Origin: Lentisphaerae bacterium ADurb.Bin242
GTDB taxonomy: Bacteria > Verrucomicrobiota > Lentisphaeria > Victivallales > UBA1829
Assembly (NCBI GenBank): GCA_002069785.1
Contig: MWCA01000016.1
Location: 1 to 64,000, forward strand
DNA length: 64,000 bases
Direction of reading: 5' to 3'
Every line of letters starts with the position of its first letter. Positions within the stretch are counted from its first letter, which is position 1. The notes beneath the pieces are model-generated. The model did no database searches, was not told where the DNA came from, and saw only the letters and a program-made list of their open reading frames with translations. Below are positions 40,862 to 48,995 of the stretch, piece after piece. The position numbers and the translations under genes are program-made.

Positions 40862-43767
40862 AAACAGCTTTTAAAAAAATTGGGTCTGTAATATTCGCGA
40901 CTCTCTTGTCCGCGTGTTTTTCTCCGCCTTCTTCTGCGGATGAAGCGGGCAAACCTGTCGCGCTGGTCGGCCATTCCTATGGCATCCACGAGGTGAAAAT
41001 ACTGATAAACAAAGTTATCGTCGTTTCAGAAGAAGAAACTTATGTTTACCAGAACTGTGGTGGCAATATTCCAATTTCGGAACTGGATAAATACAGCCTC
41101 CTGATTGTCGCCACATCTGTAAGCAAAGCATTAACCGATGATGAGATGGAAAAACTGAAATCATGGGTGACGAACGGCGGAAACCTGATGCTCATAGACT
41201 TTGCTCCCAGCTCGCTCTGTGGCGGAAGAGACGAACTTCAGAAGAAAAAACTTTTATCATGGGCAGGAATTCAAAGCGTCAGAAGTGTCAAAGCCGGAAT
41301 TTCATGCAAAGTCATAGAGGCGGATGCTCCGTTCCTGAAGGGCGTGGAATTTGAAAAGAACAATGACGGCATCAGAATATGGCCGGAAAATGTAAACCGC
41401 ATTGCAGATGTTATTCCACCCATGAGGACAATTATCGGCGACGCTTCATCATGCTTCGTCGGCATTGCCCAAGTCGGAAAAGGCACCGTCTCATATTTCG
41501 GGGGAGAACTTTTCCGCATGTACAGAAGAAAGCCGGAATTATCGGTCAAATATATGGAAATAATGCGGAACGCCGTACGTATTGCCAGACCGCTCAGCCA
41601 AAACACGATGAAAACGGCAATGCTTGAAAAAAGCGCCTGGGGCGATACTCCGCTCCTGCTATGGAACAGGGAATGGAACCGCGGAGAGGAATACGGTCCC
41701 CGTTTTACTCCCCCGATGCCGGAACAAAATGAGATCATCGGCAGTTTGTCGGCAGATATGGCGATTGACGAATATGAAACACTCCAGTTGAACCTGACGC
41801 CTTTGAAAGATTTCAAGGAGATTTCGTTTTCACTCGAAAGTAAGGATGTCCCCAAGGAAAACCTGGAATTCCTGGTGCAGGAAAAGCCGAATCCGATACC
41901 GTGGCCCAAGAAACCGGGAATAGCAAAAGAATTTCCTTTCTGGCTGATACCACCGGAACATCTTGAAGGAAAAATGAAAAACAGCTTCGCCCTCCCGAAA
42001 GCGGGTGAGACAAAAATAGTCTGGCTGAGAATAAACTCCCACGGAATAAAACCCGGCGACTACAAAATAGGTATGAATTTCCAGATCCCCGGTGAAAAAA
42101 CCATTCAGTTGCCTGTCGATTTGAAAGTCTATCCGGTGACGCTTCCCAGAAAGCGCCTTATCAAATTAGAGGCTTCCGGACAAGTTTACGGAGATGTCAA
42201 CCGCGCCGCCCCCGCATTGCGCTTTACAAAAGACCTTGAAGCACACGGCGTCGAATGGTCTCGCATAAATGTACTCAGGCCAGCTACCTTCAAAATACAG
42301 GGGACAACAGAATTTTTAACCACTCAATATATGGAATCACATAAAAAAGATTTCGAAGCCGGAAAATATCCGGAATTGGATATGACGGCTCTTGATCCAT
42401 GGATGGAACAAGCTATCGGGCATGGGTTAATCTATTTCAAGGTACCTCCGTCTTTTTATGAGTTGGAAAAGTTAGGTTTTAAAAAAGAGAACATCGATAA
42501 AATTGAACAATGGTATATTTCCCAAGCATCACGTTACATGAAAGAAAAGGGACTCCGGATTTTTATCGCTAATTATGGTGACGAATTAAATTTACAAGAA
42601 CTTAAAACGGTATGGGAACCATGGGCAAGAAAACTTACAAAATATGGTTGGGATTGCACTTCCTCATTTAGCGCTGGAGGTGTCTATGTGGACTATTTTA
42701 ATGAAATATCTCCATTCGTTAAACTTTGGACATTGAATCAAAGATATACCCTGTTTTTTATTGAAAAAGTAAAAACCGGAGAGCTCAAACTAAGAAGAGA
42801 CGCGATCATAGGAAGTTACGGAGCCGGCGAAGGCCGAGGTTCTGAATTCAGAAAACCATTGGGCAAAAGTCGTTATCTAGGTTGGATTTCATGGCTGAAT
42901 GGGGTTCAGAATTGTTCAGTAAACCCATATTTCAAAGGATGGCTTTATTACTTGGATTACGGTAATAAGGGAGAAGCGGGCGGTATTGGCGGAGAAAGAT
43001 TTGTCTCCTACATCGACAAGGACGACGTGTCGGTTCCGCTTGCCGCTTGCCCTTTCTGGGAAGGCGTCAGGGAAGGCATGGAGGAAGGAAATCTCTGCGC
43101 TGTCTTATCGTGGTATATTGAACATCTGGAAAAATTGGAAGCCGAACCCGCGTCAAAAGCCAAAAAAGCCAGGGAAAAACTTGCACAGATAATCGGCCCT
43201 TCTGAGAACTCCATAATAAAATGGAAAGAGGCTGTCCGTTACAAATATCCCGTTAAAGAAATAAAAGCGTCTTCTGCAGATTACAAAAAAGCAAAAAAAG
43301 AAATTCTGGAATTGTTGCTTTCCCTGAAAGACGACGCACAAAAATACATCCGGCCGTCTCTTTACTGGAACGACACGGAACTGATTCATGAAGGCAAAGC
43401 CGTCGCTGCAATCTATTATGATAAAATCAAGCCGGATGTTATTGTCAAGGCAATTAAAAAACTTTCAGGAATTGAACTGCCGTCATTTAATGCGGGAGGA
43501 GATTTGAATGATAAATATAAGACGGCCATCATTATCGGAAACGCTTCGCAAAATCCGCTGAGCAAAAAAATTCTTGATCAAAACCAATCGCGCGATGCGG
43601 ACAATAATTATCCCGGCGCAGGCAGCTATTACATCAGGGAATTTGAGAACTCCGGCAACAAGACATTCATAATAGCCGGCCCCGAAGAGGAAGGAACAAA
43701 AAAAGGAATAACAATGTTTTCACAATTTCTATACTCCGAAGGGAACTGGCTGAACAGAGACAAGTAA
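40858..43767 (+). CDS. Large multidomain lipoprotein, putative glycoside hydrolase-like, 969 aa
   Basis: A lipoprotein signal (FATLLSAC, Cys20) is followed by a domain of about 200 residues resembling ThuA/GATase-like sheets (LVGHSYGIHEV, LLIVATSV, GGNLMLIDFAP, VGKGTVSYFGGELFRM). Residues 270-440 are beta-sandwich-like. Residues 440-770 look like a TIM barrel with conserved aromatic and acidic residues (ANYGDELNLQEL). A C-terminal alpha/beta segment (about 860-969: IIIGNASQNPLSKKIL, FIIAGPEEEGTKKGITMFSQFL) resembles the N-terminal domain of GH20/GH67 enzymes, here at the C-terminus. No exact family is recognised. It is predicted to be anchored in the envelope and to work with the coupled DUF4838 protein. 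Confidence 0.75.
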   Translation: MKTAFKKIGSVIFATLLSACFSPPSSADEAGKPVALVGHSYGIHEVKILINKVIVVSEEETYVYQNCGGNIPISELDKYSLLIVATSVSKALTDDEMEKLKSWVTNGGNLMLIDFAPSSLCGGRDELQKKKLLSWAGIQSVRSVKAGISCKVIEADAPFLKGVEFEKNNDGIRIWPENVNRIADVIPPMRTIIGDASSCFVGIAQVGKGTVSYFGGELFRMYRRKPELSVKYMEIMRNAVRIARPLSQNTMKTAMLEKSAWGDTPLLLWNREWNRGEEYGPRFTPPMPEQNEIIGSLSADMAIDEYETLQLNLTPLKDFKEISFSLESKDVPKENLEFLVQEKPNPIPWPKKPGIAKEFPFWLIPPEHLEGKMKNSFALPKAGETKIVWLRINSHGIKPGDYKIGMNFQIPGEKTIQLPVDLKVYPVTLPRKRLIKLEASGQVYGDVNRAAPALRFTKDLEAHGVEWSRINVLRPATFKIQGTTEFLTTQYMESHKKDFEAGKYPELDMTALDPWMEQAIGHGLIYFKVPPSFYELEKLGFKKENIDKIEQWYISQASRYMKEKGLRIFIANYGDELNLQELKTVWEPWARKLTKYGWDCTSSFSAGGVYVDYFNEISPFVKLWTLNQRYTLFFIEKVKTGELKLRRDAIIGSYGAGEGRGSEFRKPLGKSRYLGWISWLNGVQNCSVNPYFKGWLYYLDYGNKGEAGGIGGERFVSYIDKDDVSVPLAACPFWEGVREGMEEGNLCAVLSWYIEHLEKLEAEPASKAKKAREKLAQIIGPSENSIIKWKEAVRYKYPVKEIKASSADYKKAKKEILELLLSLKDDAQKYIRPSLYWNDTELIHEGKAVAAIYYDKIKPDVIVKAIKKLSGIELPSFNAGGDLNDKYKTAIIIGNASQNPLSKKILDQNQSRDADNNYPGAGSYYIREFENSGNKTFIIAGPEEEGTKKGITMFSQFLYSEGNWLNRDK

Positions 43768-43942
43768 CGCCGAAATGGATAGTGTTTGTCAAATTGTGCA
43801 CATTTTATTTTTACAGTTTTTCAAGTTGATATATTTTTCTTCTGTTTTTTGTATTTTCTGCCGGGCTTGTCCCGGCTCTTGGAGCGGATGCGTTCCCCGC
43901 CGTGAGCATAGAGGAAAACGGTGGTGGAAAACGGTGCCATTC

Positions 43943-44168
43943 ATGACTGGCACGGTTTCGTCTGACTGGCACGGTTTCGTCTCTTCCCATGACTGGCACG
44001 GTTTCGCAATGAATGGCACAGTTTCGCAGTGACTTCCCATGACTGGCATGGTTTCGCATTAGTGACTTCCCATGACTGGCACGGTTTCGATGACTGGCAC
44101 GGTTTCGTTTTGTCAGTTGCCATGAATGGCATGGTTTCTCCAGTCACTTCTCATGACTGGCACGGTTT
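43943..44168 (+). repeat. Irregular array of nine 16-18 bp repeats
   Basis: Nine copies of ATGA(C/A)TGGCA(C/T)(G/A)GTTTCG start at 43943, 43963 (lacking the first A), 43989, 44009, 44039, 44072, 44090, 44122 and 44153. The last two are shortened at the 3' end. The 0-15 base spacers are variable, several containing AGTGACTTCCC. Single related copies occur at 47028 (same strand) and, as TGCCATTCATGGCA, at 36180, 48450 and 48482. The array fills most of the gene-free stretch 43768-44143 and runs into the 3' end of the minus-strand membrane protein gene. The spacer pattern is not that of a CRISPR. Confidence 0.85.
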
Positions 44169-45520
44169 TTACACTTTCGGACAAGTTCTCCAAGCGTCCA
44201 TTCCGGTTGCGGATTCAAATCACTCAAAATATCGTAATATTTGCCAAGAGCGATTCCCCAAGCCAATACTTTTTCCTCATGTAAATCCCAATCATTGTCG
44301 CCTGGAGGAAACCATTGCGGGGCAAGTTCACCGAGAGTCATGTCGGCAGAGACTTCGTTTTCGGTCAAACGGTGATTGCCCAACGCCCACAATTTGCGGA
44401 GCTTACTGGCCAAGTATGCGCCTATCGTGCCGGATTGAACCTCACAATCTTGAAGGAATTTGAAGTATGCAATCACGCGGACGGATGTTCGTTCCATTGC
44501 TTCAAGCAATGTCTTCCGTTCGACTGGGAGAACGTCCTGCGGAAGCCTGGCTTCAAATTTTACAACAGCGGCGGCAAGGGAGCTGAACGAAGATAACCCT
44601 CTAATTGTGTTCAGCAACGCATTGACATCGGCGGAAAATCCGGCTTTCTTGCATTTTTCACAAAATGAAGACAGCTCAAGGAAAAACGGCATGGTATCGA
44701 TCACGTCCCAATCCACCGGATTCCAGCCGCGAAAAAAGGAGATGTTCATTTTCAGCAACGGTCCCTGCGGCGTTTCCAAGGGCAAGTTCAAAAATACCGC
44801 GATTTCATTCGTCCGTTTCGCCGCAGTCGCAGCATCGGCAAAGCTCCAGCCATCATAACTCGAGAAGTCGTGATGTTCCAATAGGACGCTATTTTGACCG
44901 AGAGTATGAAGCACCACGCGATATTTGTGCTCGAATCGCAGACGATCCAGCGTAACCCGATGGCATTTCCACAACCGGACTCCCAACCAGAAGGTCATGG
45001 GGGCTATGACAATCAGAACAAGTCGATATATCAGTTCTTCATCATAAACGAGGCGCAATCCGATAAGCGATGCGGCTAATGCCGCCATACTGAGAATCGG
45101 CAAGCCCCACGCTGCCCAACGATACCAGCGTTTATCCGTCCAGAAAGTCAGATAACGCGGCGGGAAAGATTCTCCTGCATCATGTTTTGCAAGAATATCC
45201 ATCCAGTTGGAGATCAGTTCCCGGATTGTCGCTTCGGGGTAAAGCCATGGCGCCATCATATTTTCAGTAACTTTATTCGGAATATCGCGTTCCAAAGCTT
45301 CCTCCACCGCCAAAATTACTTCCAAAGCATCCGGGCCATCCTCCCACCATGGCTTCGGTTGGAATGAATTATAAAGTTCTCCACAGGTCATATCCGGAGT
45401 CAGTTCTTCCGGTTTGAACTTCGATAACTGCGCCAGAACGGAACGCAATTTCAGCGCCGGTTCCGCATCTGGCGAGTCGGGAGCAATGCCGCATCCTTTG
45501 AGAAAATCAAGATCGGTCAT
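44144..45520 (-). CDS. Membrane protein of unknown function, 458 aa
   Basis: The start at 45520 (MTDLDFLKGCG) is chosen as the first Met of the conserved-looking part; no strong ribosome site is visible, and a longer start at 45595 or 45661 is possible. Two hydrophobic helices lie back to back near residues 138-185 (LPILSMAALAASLIGL, LVLIVIAPMTFWLGV). Similar short motifs DMTCGEL (about residue 42) and DMTLGEL (about 406) flank them, so the N- and C-terminal parts may be related, with both soluble parts facing the cytoplasm. The last residues ASHEK are encoded by the repeat array, so the C-terminus was probably altered by it. No family recognised. Confidence 0.7.
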   Translation of the reverse strand: MTDLDFLKGCGIAPDSPDAEPALKLRSVLAQLSKFKPEELTPDMTCGELYNSFQPKPWWEDGPDALEVILAVEEALERDIPNKVTENMMAPWLYPEATIRELISNWMDILAKHDAGESFPPRYLTFWTDKRWYRWAAWGLPILSMAALAASLIGLRLVYDEELIYRLVLIVIAPMTFWLGVRLWKCHRVTLDRLRFEHKYRVVLHTLGQNSVLLEHHDFSSYDGWSFADAATAAKRTNEIAVFLNLPLETPQGPLLKMNISFFRGWNPVDWDVIDTMPFFLELSSFCEKCKKAGFSADVNALLNTIRGLSSFSSLAAAVVKFEARLPQDVLPVERKTLLEAMERTSVRVIAYFKFLQDCEVQSGTIGAYLASKLRKLWALGNHRLTENEVSADMTLGELAPQWFPPGDNDWDLHEEKVLAWGIALGKYYDILSDLNPQPEWTLGELVRKCKNRASHEK

Positions 45521-45682
45521 GAATTTACTCACTTGCTTTTTGTAAGGCCGCAACAAACCGTTAAGAGGACGGCAAGGCCAACAATGATTCTCCATAAAAA
45601 TTTCATAATTTTCACCATTATTAATCCTATCTATGTAGATGATTCTATTTTCGATGCTCAAAGCTGTTTCCGCGTACAGCTT

Positions 45683-46759
45683 CTACTTCGTATTATTGCC
45701 ACCATTCTTCTCTGATTGCGGACTATGCCGTTTGGTCTGAACTTCCAATTCCAAGAGGTATTTATCATAGTCCGACAGGAAAAGACTGTCCTGAATAATG
45801 CGGTACTTTTCAAATTCTGTTTCTGCGTGGAGTTTGGCGATTTCTGCCGTAATCTTACCCGCATCTTTTAAAATTCCGTATTGAAACATTTCGATGAAGG
45901 AATTCAGTCTTGTCTCCCAGTCTTGCATTGTCAGAGGAATTTTGCGCAAGGCCATATTTTCGGCAAAATCCAGATAGGTGCTGACCATGCGATTCAATTG
46001 CTTCATCTCGTCTTCTTTCAGATAATTCTTGGCGACAACGACATCCGAGCATTTGATTTTCCCGTCAGGAGCATCCTGCCAGGTTGTCAGCCCCATGTGG
46101 TCCTTTGTGCTATCGGCTCTGTCAACAATCAATTCCGCCGCCGTATGTCCGTGAACAGCATAATGTATTTTGTTTTGGACCGTTGCATAAAAGCGTCTCG
46201 TTGCCAGCGCTGTTTTATCGTAATCTACTGCCGTAGCATAAAGATCAGTAATCTTTTGATAAAATTTACGTTCGCTTGCCCGGATTTCACGGATACGTTC
46301 CAGTTGTTCATCAAAATATTTGTCGGTGAGAACAGTTCCGCGTTTGAGCCGTTCATCATCCATCACCCAGCCTTTGATGGTGTAGCTGGTGGCGATCTGA
46401 TTCACCCATTTGCGGAACTGTACTGCCCGTTCGGAATTGACCTTGAATCCGACCGCTATAATCATTTGCAAAGAGTAGTGATTGGTGTTGTAGGTTTTGC
46501 CGTCTGCGGCAGTTATCCGAAAATTTCGGATAACTGATTCCTCCTGCAATTCGCTGTCTTTGAAAATCTTTTTGATGTGGTAGTTGATCGTGCGGACATC
46601 CACATCATAGAGCGTTGCAAGGATTTTTTGCGTCAGCCAAATGTTTTCATCCTCGTAACGGATTTCCACGCTTTCCGGCTCATCTCCGACGGAAGCGACA
46701 TAGGTCAAATATTCTGCGGCTGAACTGCGGATTGTAATATCTGTTTTCTTTTTCCGCAT
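45683..46759 (-). CDS. RhuM-family (virulence RhuM) protein, 358 aa
   Basis: The start MRKKKTD at 46759 has GGAG six bases upstream. The sequence contains WLTQKILATLYDVDVRTINYHIKKIF, RNFRITAADGKTYNTNHYSLQMIIAVGFKVNS and FRKWVN, the signature blocks of the RhuM/Fic-N-like family found on genomic islands and near restriction-modification genes, then a C-terminal helical region with YVHGHTAAEL-like FYATVQNKIHYAVHGHTAAEL. Molecular role not established for the family. It follows the desulfurase fragment by one base, in an apparent three-gene transcript. Confidence 0.88.
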   Translation of the reverse strand: MRKKKTDITIRSSAAEYLTYVASVGDEPESVEIRYEDENIWLTQKILATLYDVDVRTINYHIKKIFKDSELQEESVIRNFRITAADGKTYNTNHYSLQMIIAVGFKVNSERAVQFRKWVNQIATSYTIKGWVMDDERLKRGTVLTDKYFDEQLERIREIRASERKFYQKITDLYATAVDYDKTALATRRFYATVQNKIHYAVHGHTAAELIVDRADSTKDHMGLTTWQDAPDGKIKCSDVVVAKNYLKEDEMKQLNRMVSTYLDFAENMALRKIPLTMQDWETRLNSFIEMFQYGILKDAGKITAEIAKLHAETEFEKYRIIQDSLFLSDYDKYLLELEVQTKRHSPQSEKNGGNNTK

Positions 46760-46760
46760 A

Positions 46761-46988
46761 TCAGGCTCCAGTATTTTGTTGAGTTTTCCGGCAATGGGTG
46801 ACAATTTCTTTTGCTGTTATGACAGAGGCGTCATCCTCATCGTTTATCCCAAAGGAAATTCTGACACTTCCATTTGCGAAGAATTCATCCATGCCTATAG
46901 TTTTTAAAACGTGCGAAATTTCTACGGATTGCGAGTGACAAGCCGCACCAGTTGATATCGCGATGCCTCTTAAATCCAATACATGCAT
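46761..46988 (-). CDS. Cysteine desulfurase-like C-terminal domain, stand-alone, 75 aa
   Basis: LRGIAISTGAACHSQSVEIS followed by HVLKTIGM and GSVRISFG is the C-terminal segment of NifS/IscS-type cysteine desulfurases, including the active-site Cys (ACHSQS). The PLP-binding large domain is absent. The ATG at 46988 has its own AGGAG eight bases upstream, so the fragment may be expressed, although a decayed gene is more likely. It lies between a 44-residue small protein and the RhuM gene. Confidence 0.7.
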   Translation of the reverse strand: MHVLDLRGIAISTGAACHSQSVEISHVLKTIGMDEFFANGSVRISFGINDEDDASVITAKEIVTHCRKTQQNTGA

Positions 46989-47014
46989 GAGCGTTTCTCC
47001 TGATATGTTAATCT

Positions 47015-47149
47015 TTAGTCCCTTCCCATGAATGGCACGGTTTTTCGGTTATACTGATCGTATGAATAGTCCCATTTCACGTCGAAGTATTGGCCTTTCA
47101 CCCGGCGATCCAGTTCATCGTATTCGTATTTGGTCAATCTTCTTGACAT
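47015..47149 (-). CDS. Small hypothetical protein, 44 aa, ending in repeat-derived residues
   Basis: An open frame starts MSRRLTKYEYDELDRRVKGQ and ends KTVPFMGRD before a TAA at 47017-47015. It is hydrophilic and charged, plausible as a small cytoplasmic or nucleic-acid-binding protein. Its last eight or so codons come from a single copy of the ATGAATGGCACGGTTT repeat read on the minus strand. The desulfurase-like frame starts 26 bases downstream. No family recognised, and the ribosome site is weak. Confidence 0.45.
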   Translation of the reverse strand: MSRRLTKYEYDELDRRVKGQYFDVKWDYSYDQYNRKTVPFMGRD

Positions 47150-47367
47150 AAAAATTCCTATTCCTCTATTCAAATCCGCAACTCTCAGTTATTTGGATTG
47201 GAGAAAGTAGATTGTACCCTTTGAAATTTCAGGAACAAACCCATAAGTAATTACAAACATCCCCAATACAACGCCCAAGAATTAGTGCCACTCTCAATTT
47301 CATGGAACCGTTCTCTTGTATTCCTCTTTTTCCTACTCAACTTTTTCAGGTTTTCCAAAATCAAAAT

Positions 47368-48207
47368 TCAGTCCACTTTACGGTCTGATTTCTGGTGACT
47401 GGAGTCGTTGTGCCTTTTTCCTTTTTTAATATTTATTGGTAATTGTCCCCACATCGAATCAAAATCTTTGTCGACAAGAATCTTCGTCATGGTAACTGAG
47501 GAGAGCTTGGCTTCATATATGGACGTTTCATTTTGAATTTTCTTTTTCAATGAATCAATCACTTCTTCTTTATCTTCATGAGACAGCTTTATTCTATCAT
47601 CGTTCACTTTCTTAAGAAATTGCCTATGTTGATTCATGCGGCATTTGAAATACTTTTCTGCTTTTTCTTTGTCGTTATTTTCAAGACAAAAAATGATCAA
47701 TTCCATTGGAGTGTCACATTTCTTACTCCATTCATCCATCCATTGATTACACTTGTCAAAATTTTTCTTCTTATGATAGTATGAAACTAAAAACTCAAAT
47801 GCGCGAGAATATCCTGCTCCGGCAGATGTTTTGATAAAATCAAGCCCTTTTTGGGAAGATTCCAAACTTTCATTCACCAAAATTTTCCCCAACTCAAAAG
47901 AACACTCTTTACGAGTCCCTTTTTCTTTATACTTCTCGAGCAATGCGATGTATTTCTTTTTTAATTCAGCATCCCCTTGACGCTGAATAATATAACTGGT
48001 GAGTTGTATGTTCGAAAAATCTTCCCGAGACGCATCTTTGAGAAATTGATCGTATAAAAAGGAGGGATCATATTGAGTAACAGGTTCCCTTCGCGGAGGT
48101 GGATATTTCCGCAGGTAATCCGAAAAAGAAATCTGCTGCTCATCGTCTTTCGCAAAAAGTATTCCAAAGATAATTATGAACAGAGCAATAAAACATAATT
48201 TTTTCAT
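47368..48207 (-). CDS. Secreted or periplasmic protein with Sel1/TPR-like helices, 279 aa
   Basis: A signal peptide (MKKLCFIALFIIIFGILFA) is followed by helical, lysine-rich sequence with repeat-like units of about 36 residues (KGLDFIKTSAGAGYSRAFEFLVSYYHKKKNFDKC), suggesting a Sel1/TPR solenoid. No catalytic motif. AT-rich codon use. It begins 15 bases after the stop of the small protein upstream and ends in a hydrophilic tail. The 218 bases 47150-47367 beyond its end hold no convincing gene. Confidence 0.7.
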   Translation of the reverse strand: MKKLCFIALFIIIFGILFAKDDEQQISFSDYLRKYPPPRREPVTQYDPSFLYDQFLKDASREDFSNIQLTSYIIQRQGDAELKKKYIALLEKYKEKGTRKECSFELGKILVNESLESSQKGLDFIKTSAGAGYSRAFEFLVSYYHKKKNFDKCNQWMDEWSKKCDTPMELIIFCLENNDKEKAEKYFKCRMNQHRQFLKKVNDDRIKLSHEDKEEVIDSLKKKIQNETSIYEAKLSSVTMTKILVDKDFDSMWGQLPINIKKGKRHNDSSHQKSDRKVD

Positions 48208-48222
48208 TTACTATTTCCCTTA

Positions 48223-48459
48223 TTAGGCCGGAATCCCAGGCATGTAACCTATAAGTTGACAATCATCATCACGATATAAACGATTTTGAATACGATCAAC
48301 GATTGAATTTGCAGGACACGAGTCACAGGAGCCTGGTGATTGTTCATAGTAGATCAATACTCTAAGCTTGCGTTTTTCCTGTATATCTTTCGGATTGCAT
48401 TCGTAAATTTTGTACCCCAAAAGAGTGTCACCATCGTAGTACGCCTTCGTGCCATTCAT
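48223..48459 (-). CDS. Small hypothetical protein, 78 aa
   Basis: The preferred start MNGTKAYYDGDTLLGYKIYE lies in the second unit of a 32-bp tandem duplication; a longer frame opens at 48507. It has a CDSC pair (PGSCDSCP) and is otherwise unrecognised. It sits 15 bases upstream of the secreted solenoid protein in the same direction. Confidence 0.5.
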   Translation of the reverse strand: MNGTKAYYDGDTLLGYKIYECNPKDIQEKRKLRVLIYYEQSPGSCDSCPANSIVDRIQNRLYRDDDCQLIGYMPGIPA

Positions 48460-48501
48460 GGCAACTATAAGTACGCCTTCGTGCCATTCATGGCAACTAT
48501 A
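48439..48501 (+). repeat. 32-bp tandem duplication containing TGCCATTCATGGCA
   Basis: GTACGCCTTCGTGCCATTCA... occurs at 48439 and again at 48471, identical over 31 bases, with a period of 32. On the minus strand each unit contains ATGAATGGCACGAAGGCGTA, so the start codon and first codons of the small protein are duplicated; the upstream copy reads MNGTKAYL then stops. Confidence 0.85.
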
Positions 48502-48568
48502 TATCAATCAACATGATGCAATTAAATTATGAAACTTTCAGTTTCTTCGGGAGATCGGGGCGAATCGC
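48482..48568 (+). repeat. 87-bp direct repeat, right copy
   Basis: This is the partner of 36180-36266 (80/87 identical), 12,302 bases away in the same orientation. GC content rises immediately after it, where host-like sequence resumes. Confidence 0.9.
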
Positions 48569-48627
48569 ACTTCGGCGGATTCCCGCGCCCAAGCATTTTT
48601 CCTGTTTCTTTGCGGGAAAAACCGGTC

Positions 48628-48972
48628 TCATAGCCTCAGGATGCAGTGAAACAGGTAGACCGCCCGCGGACGGACGGCTTGGCGGAAGAATCTCCGCAGG
48701 GGGGCCGTCCTCTTCCGGACCGCCCGAACAAAGGCGGAGACGGTGATGCTGATCCGGCTCAACAGGAATTCGGGCATCGCAATCCGGAATTCCGGCGGCG
48801 TCTCGAAGATGTCGAGCGTGAAAAACAGAGACGGAGATGAAAACAGGTTGAAAAAGGAAATTTCCTGTTCAAACCACGGTTTCGGACAATACACCGACAG
48901 CACCGCGCCGTGCATTCCGGCGTATTCCGGAATGCGGTACTCTTGAATGGGGGATGTCCGGCTGTTTTTCAT
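48628..48972 (-). CDS. Hypothetical protein, 114 aa
   Basis: The frame starts MKNSRTSPIQEYRIPEYAGM and contains mixed beta and aromatic segments (FFNLFSSPSLFFTLDIFE), ending in a basic stretch RAVRKRTAPLRRFFRQ. No family recognised. It follows the 86-residue protein by 23 bases in the same direction, which supports a real gene; the last 20 residues may be fortuitous. The bases 48569-48627 between it and the repeat show nothing else. Confidence 0.45.
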   Translation of the reverse strand: MKNSRTSPIQEYRIPEYAGMHGAVLSVYCPKPWFEQEISFFNLFSSPSLFFTLDIFETPPEFRIAMPEFLLSRISITVSAFVRAVRKRTAPLRRFFRQAVRPRAVYLFHCILRL

Positions 48973-48995
48973 GGATCGTCTTCCGTCCGGAGCCG

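Noticed and set aside
43860..43876. GCCGGG-CTTGT-CCCGGC hairpin as a terminator
   Set aside because: No T run follows the stem in either direction.
43943..44168. Possible CRISPR array
   Set aside because: Spacers are 0-15 bases, irregular and similar to each other; no cas genes are in the window.
43775..44463. Plus-strand frames with repeated DWHGF peptides
   Set aside because: They are translations of the short-repeat array in whatever frame stays open; overlapping frames on both strands do the same, and no ribosome site or continuous gene is present.
47160..47300. Short minus-strand frame MKLRVALILG with a continuing membrane-like peptide in the next frame
   Set aside because: It would need a frameshift to give a plausible 37-residue protein; too little evidence to call a gene.
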